A DNA stretch of 64,000 bases. Source: Hemicordylus capensis. Lineage: Eukaryota > Chordata > Lepidosauria > Squamata > Cordylidae. The DNA lies in the NCBI RefSeq assembly GCF_027244095.1, contig NC_069665.1, positions 1,924,501 to 1,988,500 on the forward strand. The letters run 5' to 3'. How positions within the stretch are numbered: the first letter of the stretch is position 1; the number at the start of each line of letters is the position of its first letter. A program made the position numbers and the translations under genes. The notes under the pieces are model-generated. The model saw nothing but the letters and a program-made list of their open reading frames with translations, was not told the DNA's origin and searched no databases. Below, one piece after another: positions 55,836 to 64,000 of the stretch.

Positions 55836-55958
55836 TTATTTGGGACTACAGCTCCCATCTCCCCTAGTCACAATGGCCTTAAACCATTGTGGCTGGGGAT
55901 GATAGAAGTTGTAGTCCAAATGTATCTAGGGACCCAAGGTTGAGAACTCCTGGTTAAG
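55836..55958. mobile_element. hAT-like palindromic MITE copy
   Basis: gggactacagctcccatctc, ttgtggctggggatgataga and gggacccaaggttgagaact. Right terminus kept, left lost. Confidence 0.55.
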
Positions 55959-56154
55959 CCCATATATTTCAGCACTGCTGCTTTATGGAAGTGGTTCCCA
56001 TTTCTGTCACTATATATAAAGTTAAGAGGCACAGACATTGTAAACTATATCCCATATATTAAAAATTTGTTTACTAATTAAAAATGATAGGGTCATGTGT
56101 CACCTTAAATAGTACAGATTTATTGTGGCAATAAACATAAAAATGCTTATTCAT

Positions 56155-56380
56155 GCCAGCGTGACGTCGTGGTTAGAGTGCTGGACTAGGACCAGGAAGA
56201 CCCGAGTTCAAATCCCCATTCAGCCATGAGACTTGCTGGGTGACTCTGGGCCAGTCACTTCTCTCTCAGCCTAACCTACTTCACAGGGTTGTTGTGAGGA
56301 GAAACTTAAGTATGTATGTAGTACACCACTCTGGGCTCCTGGGAGGAAGAGCGGGATATAAAATGTAAAATTAAAAAAAA
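56155..56380 (+). mobile_element. MIR-like CORE-SINE, full length
   Basis: tRNA-like head with A box (gtggttagagtgctgg) and B box (gagttcaaatccc), a core like MIR (gggtgactctgggccagtca, cttctctctcagcctaacct), and an L2-like end (gagcgggatataaaatgtaa) with poly(A). Confidence 0.75.
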
Positions 56381-56879
56381 AAATTAAGGTCCCGCTGAAA
56401 TTAATGGGTAGCCATTAATTTACCCAGGTACAGTATAGCTGATTTCAGGATGGCACTTTTGATTGCATTATTTATATACATTTATAGTTATGTGGGTTTC
56501 TGCTGCTTTTGCTTGGTGACTTTGCACCTTTCCCATAAGTTCTGAAGAAGACGGCAGCGGCAGCAGCAACAGTGGATGTTTGCACTGAGGGACATGCAAC
56601 ACGCAGGGAGGTGCTGCCATCTAGTTTTTCCAGTGGAAACTCATTCAGATATGCTTTATCGTCTAGGCATTGCTTCGTCAACATCTCTAGGAAAACAGTG
56701 CAGTGGTCATTCAAAAGTCTTTGTACCTTAAGTATTGTGGTACGATCCCGAAATAGATTCACTGGATTTTTTATAAAAGCAGTTGGGTTTTTTTGGCTCT
56801 GTAATTATGGGAACAATATTTCTCTTTGGAATGTTTAGTGTATTCGCTCCTTAGCTAAGCGTTTTCTAGCATAATATTG

Positions 56880-56965
56880 CTTATTATTATTATTTATTAT
56901 TATTTATCCGATTTCTATACCGCCCTTCCAAAAATGGCTCAGGGTGGTTTACATCGAGAAATAAT
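56880..56965 (-). mobile_element. L2/SINE tail fragment
   Basis: In minus sense ends ccaccctgagccatttttgg, aagggcggtatagaaatcgg then ATT/AAT repeats; a common LINE/SINE 3' tail. Confidence 0.5.
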
Positions 56966-56984
56966 ACATAAATAGCTAGCAAAC

Positions 56985-57085
56985 TCCTGCCTGCAGCCTT
57001 GGAGCAGCCACTGCCAGTCTGGGTAGTCAGTACTGAGCAAGATGGATCAGTGGCCTGACTCTATGGCAGCTTCCTGTGTTCCTGT
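56985..57085 (+). mobile_element. SINE 3' end fragment
   Basis: cctgcctgcagccttggagc, cactgccagtctgggtagtc, agtactgagcaagatggatc; same family as 17696-18001. Confidence 0.65.
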
Positions 57086-57091
57086 TGTGAC

Positions 57092-57420
57092 TAATATTGA
57101 CTGATTGCTTAAGTGCTGTCAAGTCGGCGTTGACTCTTAGCGACCACATAAAGCTAAAGTGGGCCATTGAGTCGGTGTCGGCTCCTGACGACCACAGAGC
57201 CCTGGGGTTGTCTTTGGTAGAATACAGGAGGGGTCTCCCATGGCCTCTTCCTGCCCAGTGTGAGATGATGCCTTTCAGCATCTTCCTATATCGCTGCTGC
57301 CTGATATAGGGGTCTCCCATAGTCTGGGAAACATATCAGCAGGGATTCAAATCAGCAACCTCAGGCTTGATAATCAAGTCATTTCCCCACTGTGCCTTTA
57401 GGTGGCTTAGCAACCACATA
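57092..57420 (-). mobile_element. tRNA-derived SINE with Bov-B-like tail (Sauria-SINE type)
   Basis: On the minus strand the head has A-box-like ggcacagtgggg and B-box-like ggttgctgatttgaatcc. The 3' end reads gtggtcgctaagagtcaacg then ccgacttgacagcacttaa, like the 3' end of Bov-B (RTE) LINEs. Such SINEs are known from squamates. Confidence 0.7.
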
Positions 57421-58270
57421 CCAACCTTTAAAATGGTACCATCAGTGTATATGAGCACAGAAACTAGTTCCCTGCTCAGATGAGCTTACAATCGAACATC
57501 AGGGGAAGCAAGCGAGGAAAGGGAGAGGCAAGAGTAAAAGGGGATGAAGATGTGCAAATTGTTTTATCTCTTTCCTCCTCTTTCCCCCCCTCCCCCTTAA
57601 AAAAACCCAACCAACTTCAACTTGACACCTCATTTCCGCTATTTTATAGTTTTGATTTTTACCTCTAGTACCCTGCTAGGGGCTTTCACACAATTAAAGA
57701 CATCTTAGTCAAACCAATTGATTTTCTAAACTTTGCAGTCCCTTCACTAATTTCTTAGACTTTATTCATCTTATTTTCACTATTTAAAAATGCAAAATAT
57801 ACTTGCCTGGAAAAAGCCATATGTTTCCTTTGCTAAGTAAATATGTACTTTTTTCACTTGAAAGACACTCTTTGCCCTTTTAGCAGGGGTAGTTATACAT
57901 ATGCAGTACCAGATCTCCACAGAAGAATGTGACTAGCACGGATTTTAAAACCATTATTGCAGCAGGGAATTAGCGAGGCCAGTGGCCTGGGGCGGAGGGG
58001 CTAACGTCTGTGCATCCCAGAGCTGGGAAAGCTGCAGGAAAGGGCGCCCTGAGGAGGAAAGTCTGCAATGCAAGGGGCTCTTAGTTTAGAAAAAAGGCTG
58101 AGAAGGACAGCCCAACCTAGCTGTCTCCCTGGAGCCGCTCTCTCTGCCTGGCCCTCTCAACCCCACTGGGCTCCGACTGGCCTGGACTCTTCTCATCCCT
58201 GCTGCCCCCTGAAGGGAACGAAAGCCCCACAGGAGGGATGCCACGCCCTTCTCCTTCACGTCCTTCTGGG
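57421..58270. other. Intergenic, nothing firm
   Basis: No gene. agatgagcttacaatcgaac near 57478 resembles a common LINE/SINE tail. Confidence 0.35.
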
Positions 58271-58500
58271 AGCCAGCATGGTGTAGTGGCTAGAGTGCTG
58301 GACTAGGACTGCGGAGACCCGAGTTCAACTCCCCATTCAGCCATGAGACTTGCTGGGTGACTTTGGGCCAGTCACTTCTCTCTCAGCCTAACCTACTTCA
58401 CAGGGTTGTTGTGAGGAGAAACTCAAGTATGTAGTACACCGCTCTGGGCTCCTTGGAGGAAGAGCGGGATATAAATGCAAAATAATAATAATTAATAATT
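58271..58500 (+). mobile_element. MIR-like CORE-SINE, full length
   Basis: Very similar to 56155-56380: head gccagcatggtgtagtggct, B box gagttcaactcccc, core gggccagtcacttctctctc, end gcgggatataaatgcaaa then AAT repeats. Confidence 0.75.
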
Positions 58501-58559
58501 CTCCAGACTCCATGGGGCCACCCAAGCAACCAGGTAACATGGCATCCCATTTCATGGAG

Positions 58560-58800
58560 GACCAGTCCATGAATGGTTACTAGTGTTGATCTCCAAATGG
58601 TACCTCCGAGCTGAGAGGCAGTGCACTTCTGAATGTCAGCTGAGGAGAGGTAGCAGGGGGAGGTGGCTGGTGGCCAGCAAGTCCCACTTTGGGGTTCCCA
58701 AAGGCGTCTGCTTAGCCACTCTGGCTTGCATGTGCTGGCCCAAAGGGGTGTTTGGTCTGATGCAGCAGGGCTCTTTTCATGTCCTTCTGTGTCCTATGGG
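58560..58800 (+). mobile_element. CR1 LINE 3' end
   Basis: Plus strand: ccagtccatgaatggttact, tacctccgagctgagaggca, ctgatgcagcagggctcttt. Typical squamate CR1 3' UTR. Confidence 0.6.
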
Positions 58801-60730
58801 AAGTGCCTAAAGTTAAGCCATTTTGAGCACTGCACCAAAGCGCTAAGAAAGTAAAAGGTGTATATAAGGCACAGTGACTACGATTCCAGCAGGAGCCAAG
58901 CTGAGTATTGCCACTGGCTGTGAATCGTTCCCTCTTAGGAGCTCCCCCACCCCGAGCCTAAATGTAGCAAAGCTGTGTTCAATTGCCATTTGGAAAAGCT
59001 CATCGTTACTTCGAACACAAACGGGCAATTTATTTATGTGTTATTTTAAAGCAGTTGTATCTGCTTTAAGAAGCAACCAAAATGGCTTTTGAGCAACAAA
59101 ATGGCCAGCAAAGAAAAGCAGCACAGTGGAAATCATAAACATAAAAACTTAGTGGAATAAAACCAACCCTTTTGCCTAAATAACCAGTTTTAACTCCGCC
59201 CAAAAGCCAAAGAGACATCTTTGGGAAGAGAGCTCAGAGCCAGGGTGCAATGGCTGAGCAGACCTGGTCCTCTGTACCCTCACCTGCCTAACCTCGCAAG
59301 TCAAGGGGGGTGGTGAGGGGGCAGGACCTCAGCTGATGACCGAAGAGTGGGCACAGGCACGCTAGAGCATGGTAGAAAGGGGCTCTTAAGAGATCAACGT
59401 TCCAGACGATTTAGGAGCTCCGGCTGCCTTCTAATAAACAGATGGCTCAGATCTTGGACCAAACCCTCAGATCTTGATCCAAACTTGAATGAAATAATGT
59501 CCTTACAATAGTGAAAGTCTGCAGCAGGAACCCAGAAAGCAGAGACCACCAGCAGTTACACAGCCTTGCGTCAGTCCCTGGCTTCTGGGCTCAATTCAAG
59601 GTGCTGGTTTTAAAAGTTAATACCAGCATCTTGAACCGAGCCCAGAAGCCTGCAGTCAAAGTGCTTTGGTGTTCTGGGCTTCCTGTAGGAGTTCGGTTAG
59701 AACCTCATTGCTATATTATTTCATGAGTAAGCTTCTGTTAGCCTTGTTGTGATGTGATGTGTTCTGTTTTGTTTTGTTGTTTCATGAAAATGAGTCCCAA
59801 CATGTTACGAGGTAATGCCTCTTCTGCAGGGGCATAGTCATATTTTTTCCTCGGTTTTCTTTGTCATTTGCCTGTTTTTTTACAGATCTGGGAAGTTGCA
59901 ATTTAAGGAGAAGAAAAGATGTGTGAAAGTTTTTTTTTTATCTGCCCCTTTCCCCAATGAGGCAGAGAAGAGAAGCCTGCCTTTTCATGGGGATGGGGAT
60001 GTTGTGGGCCTTTAGGCTCCTGGAGCATGGAAGGTATCCCAACGCTAGGGCTTTTAAAACTTGAAAGCCAACAAAACAAAACAGCCAAAAAAAGAGAGCA
60101 GAGGTTTTGTTCAGATGTCAGGTAGATGTGTTTCCCCCACGACCCCCACCCCACAGTAAGAACAGAAGATTGCTATCTGGTAGAGGATGCTGCTGCCAGA
60201 GTGATTGGTGAACAGTGCTGGAGGCTTTGAATGCGTGTCGGAGCTTCTCTTCTTTTTTGAGAATGCTTTAATATGTGGACAAGCCTTTGAAGAAATATTT
60301 TGTGTGGGTTTAGCAGGCAAAGCAGAAGGAACTCGGGGCAAGCCGATCTGATTAAAAAGACCTGTGCTTTGGCTTCCCTTGGGTCAGAGCTATCAGCATA
60401 ATGTAGGGCGAGTTATTTGCCGGGTTGTCTTTCCGATGGCCAAGCTTGCTGCTCTGGCCTCAGCTGAAGCTGGTGACATTGGACACACATTGCAGGAAGG
60501 CAGGAGACCCTCACCTGCAAGTGGGGGGTCAGCCTGCCTGCAGTGCTGTGAGTCTCCCCTCCCACTTTTGAGTGGGGAGATAGCAGAGAAAGTGAAGAGG
60601 GCAGCAATGGGGATTATAGTCTGCACTCCCTCTTCCCCATCATAAGGTGCAGGTTAGGGGGGGGTGGGATTCTTTAAAGCCTCCTACTTGGGGGAAGGAT
60701 GCGGAGAAGATTTAGTCTTGGGCCGTGCTG
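58801..60730. other. Intergenic, mostly unassigned
   Basis: 59520-59700 has weak L2-type traces in both orientations (ggctcaattcaaggtgctgg; taccagcatcttgaaccgag). No gene seen. Confidence 0.35.
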
Positions 60731-60734
60731 GGGA

Positions 60735-60850
60735 GAACATAAGAACAGCCCTGCTGGATCACCCATCTAGTCCAGCATCCTGTTCCACACAGTGGCCCAC
60801 CAGATGCTGCTGGAAGCCTACAGGCAGGAGTGGAGGGCATACCTGGAGTT
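60735..60850 (-). mobile_element. CR1 LINE 3' end fragment
   Basis: Minus orientation: agaacataagaacagccctg, ctggatcacccatctagtcc, agcatcctgttccacacagt, ggcccaccagatgctgctgg. Confidence 0.65.
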
Positions 60851-63440
60851 GGGGAGCACCCTGGCTTCCATATAGTCTCAGGACAGAGTTGCAGCTGCAT
60901 ATGGGGAGCTCTGCCCCGCAGGAGCTCCCTCTTCCCTGTCGAGCTCTGCTTCATGTGAATGGTGAAGAATCCTTGGGGCTGTTTGGATCATCATCATTAG
61001 GGTAGGAGATATCTCTTACCCTAGTGTGGGAACTGCACACGCTTCCAATTTCTGATAGTAAGGTCATTCACATGATCGAATGATGGTGGGGGCGGGGGCC
61101 TCCCTTCCCCTCAGATGATCCTCTTCTTCTTTGTGTCCACGCCACTTGTACGCCTACACAAGCTGCGCTGCTGGAAGTGACCCAGACATCTGGAGGCTGG
61201 GGAAATGCAGCCCGGCCTCCAGAAACCCCCCAGTTCACTGTGTGAGGAGTGCGGTGCATTGGGGGAGTTCCCCTTGCTGAGCGCTCTGGGCACCCAGCTC
61301 TATGGCTGCTTGGGCTGCAAGCAACCGCACAACCAGGATCTGAGGGAGAAGGGCATGCTTGTGCCCTTCTCCCTCAGTAAAAGCCCAAGGTAGGACAAGC
61401 AGGCCCCACCCAGATCGTGTCCCTTGCTTTGAAATGAAGTAGGAAGAAAAGCCTTCCTGCCCAGCTGGGGCTTAGCTCCTGATCAAGCTCCCCGCCTCCG
61501 ACAGTGTTTTAAACTCACAGATGATCCTAAATCAGGAGTGTGTGCAGCTCCCAAATTAGAGGAGAAGAGGATAGTTCCTCTCTTTGCAGAGCTTTGAAAC
61601 TGTAAGCAAGATGTCAGTAGGACTGTGGATCACAGTCTAGTCCTTCCTTCCTTCCTTCCACAACAGCAATAAAGCGACACATTATTATCAAAGGTAATTA
61701 AAAGTGCAGTGAGTAGCATCTATAAGATTCAGCAAGTTGGGATAAACTCTGGAGGCAACAAGTTTCCCCCCCGTGCTTTAAAAAGCACTTTTGGTATTTG
61801 TAAAAAGCCAATTATGTGGACCTTATCAACAAGAATGGTAAGCCTTGAAAAAGACATCCGTATTCGTACCATCCAGTTATGTCTTAAAAAGTGTGTCTCC
61901 CTGAGGCAGCTGCATAGAGAAAGGTCACCGATTCCTGAGTTCTGAGAGACAGACACAGTGCATCTCGAAATGCGTATTTGATGGAAGGACGGTGTGGCTG
62001 TAAATGAGCTAAAGGATTGGGAGCTTTAAAACCTCCGCTGACGTCACTCCCCACAGCAGAGCGTGGACCAGGCGGCCCCAAGAAGCCCACAGAGCTGCTC
62101 GGGGTTGCCGTAGGCTGGTGTCCAAGGCGGCTCCCACGAGCCGCACAGGGAAAGGAGGGACCCAGCAGCAGCTGCCCTTCAGAGCGTGGCCGGCCAGGGG
62201 CGGGAGCTGGACGGAGTGGGGCTGTGGCAGATACAGAGGCAGGAGCTGGGGCTGGGCGAGCAGTCTGGCTGGAAGGGCGAGCACTTGGATGAGCAAGAGT
62301 TGTGGGCAGCGCTTCTCAAGGTGGCAGCCAGGCAGAGAGTGCCGGCAGAGCCATGACTCTGACGGCGAGCCAGAGGCAAGGAGAGCTGAGGTCGGGAGCC
62401 AGGCAGCCTGTCAGAGGAGCAGGCAGTGGAGAGCTGGGAGCAAGCGGCGTGGCGGAAGCTGGAGTCACGGTCGACTTCGGCTCTGATCAGTACCTGTGCC
62501 TGACCTGGGGAGGGGCCCAAGCGCCGTGACAGAGCCTCGGCTTTGCATGCCGAAGGCCCCACGTCCAGGCCCCGGCGGCCTCTCCAGGGAAAGCCCTAGA
62601 ACTGGGGCCACATCCATTGGGGCAGAGAGCCCGACCACTCGCGCAGGGTGGAAAGACCCTCACACCCAGATCCTGGGTGACCCCACGCTCCAGGGGAACC
62701 ACATCTAGCCACCCCACCAGGACCTGAGGAGATGGCCTTGCCTTCGTCCTTTGACCCAGGTGAGCCCCTTGGGAACCTGCTGCCAGTCCACACAGCAAAG
62801 TACGTGCTCAGCCACTGAGCAATGGCCCCTCTTGGTCTTTCCAAGACGGTTGACATTGACTAGCAGCATCTCTCCAAGGGTTAGACAGTATTCTGCTGTA
62901 GGTGCGGGTCAGTGACTGAGGGACCTGGGCGTTAGCGGGGATTCCAGGAGGAGGGCAAGCCTCAGACAGCTCCAAGGAATCCACGGCGGGTCCAGGACCT
63001 TGACTGTCTCCAAGCAAGAGAGTGAAGTACAATGCAGGCTAAGGCGGGTGTTGTGCCAGCAACATTGCTTGCAGCTGACTGCCAGGTTCTAGGCCTGCTG
63101 CCCGGGGAGAGTAGATTGGTTTACAAAACTGGGGCCAGTCTCCTCCCCCTGGGCCTATAACCTGGCGGGTTGGCTCCGTGTAACAAGAGCCTCCTTCTCT
63201 CTGCCTCTTCCCCCTGACCATGAGACCCCAACCACATTCAGACATGAGAGTTCCATTTCCCCCCTGAACTTGGCAGAGACCGTGTGTATTTAAAGGTTGT
63301 GCATTGGCTTATATTTCCATTGTGCTCTGTCTTTTAGAGGGGCTGGATGGATTCTTAGGACCACTTCATTTTTATCTCTCTCCCCCCCTCCCACCCACCT
63401 GTCATATTTCGTTACCATTCTGTTCTTACTCTTTGTGATT
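60851..63440. other. Intergenic, GC-rich in part, unassigned
   Basis: 62000-62560 is GC-rich with overlapping open frames on both strands. One plus frame (about 62198-62356) has a charged, helix-like product I do not recognise. Near 62537-62600 and 62745-62825 are weak tRNA-SINE-like traces. No gene is called. Confidence 0.35.
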
Positions 63441-63444
63441 CAAA

Positions 63445-63705
63445 TGCAGCTTATATAAGCTCCCAGCCAAAAGCGATCAGTCTCTGGGCTCCACTGGACA
63501 TGTCTTTTAACTTGTCTGGAGGGCACCGCAACACTGCTCTGGGGAGAAGAGCCTCTGGTCCCCAGTTCCCTCCCTGGCAGCATCTCCAGATAGGGCTGAG
63601 AGAAACTCCTGCCTGTAATCTTGGAGAAGCTGCTGCCAGTCTGGGCAGACAATACTGTGCTAGATGGACCAAGGGTCTGACTCCATAGAAGGCAGCTTCC
63701 AATGT
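63445..63705 (+). mobile_element. SINE (5S-like family), 5' end degraded
   Basis: gttccctccctggcagcatc, tccagatagggctgagagaa, gctgctgccagtctgggcag, acaatactgtgctagatgga; matches the last two thirds of 17696-18001. Confidence 0.65.
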
Positions 63706-63867
63706 CCCTCCTTCCAAATGGCTGTGGAATGCTGTGGATTTCTGAATGGCTAATGGCTCATGCATTCCTAGGGCCCTTTGGCCACCAGGGCTTTTCAGTG
63801 GGCATTCCCTGTCACTCCTTTTAGTACATTCCCTAGAAGAGCTTCTGCTTTGCATGAAGATGCATGA

Positions 63868-64000
63868 TCAATGCATAATCAACCTATGGAATTCTCTGCC
63901 ACAAGACGTGGTGACAGCCAACAGCCCTGGATGGCTTTAAGGGAGAGGGTTAGATAAATTCATGGAGGACAGGCCTATCAATGGCTTCTAGTCTGGTAGC
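63868..64000 (+). mobile_element. CR1 LINE 3' part, cut by window end
   Basis: Plus strand: cctatggaattctctgccac, gacgtggtgacagccaacag, gttagataaattcatggagg. Inverse sense of the copy at 10859-11815. Confidence 0.65.

Noticed and set aside
61709-61945. 78-residue plus ORF
   Set aside because: No recognisable family; isolated in intergenic DNA without supporting splice sites.

Overview
This window is vertebrate chromosomal DNA, most likely from a squamate reptile (lizard or snake). It has intron-rich genes with canonical splice sites, CpG-island promoters, and a repeat load typical of squamates: CR1 and L2-like LINE fragments, a tRNA-derived SINE with a Bov-B-like tail, a MIR-like CORE-SINE, a SINE carrying a 5S-rRNA-like promoter, and several non-autonomous hAT-like elements with 8-bp target duplications. 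I saw no LTR retrovirus or other capsid- or envelope-bearing element that I could support, no CRISPR, and nothing bacterial. The species is not identified.

Three protein-coding genes can be rebuilt exon by exon. (1) GARRE1 (KIAA0355), plus strand, bases 3248-23894: the last 12 coding exons, 904 residues, all phases consistent. The first coding exons lie left of the window. A 3' UTR follows to about base 25990. (2) SS18L2, minus strand, bases 29874-27816: a complete three-exon gene of 74 residues with a CpG-island promoter. It is tail to tail with GARRE1. (3) LSM14A, minus strand, bases 49126-33644: a complete ten-coding-exon gene of 459 residues, with a long AT-rich 3' UTR to about 31760 and a strong CpG-island promoter at 48640-49760. 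From about 50 kb to the end I find no gene, only repeats and unassigned sequence.

LSM14A and GARRE1 both encode proteins of mRNP granules (P-bodies), and the two are also neighbours in human. There, as I recall, they lie head to tail on the same strand and SS18L2 is on another chromosome. The arrangement here (GARRE1+, SS18L2-, LSM14A-) therefore suggests rearrangement.

Most notable points: a GC-AG intron in GARRE1; two CAG-coded polyglutamine tracts in GARRE1 that the human protein appears to lack; a TCCC microsatellite that seems to serve as the polypyrimidine tract of a GARRE1 exon; four hAT-like elements with clear 8-bp duplications, two with large foldback arms and one with a near-perfect 136-bp palindromic MITE nested inside it; and a SINE inserted in a CR1 with its duplication intact.
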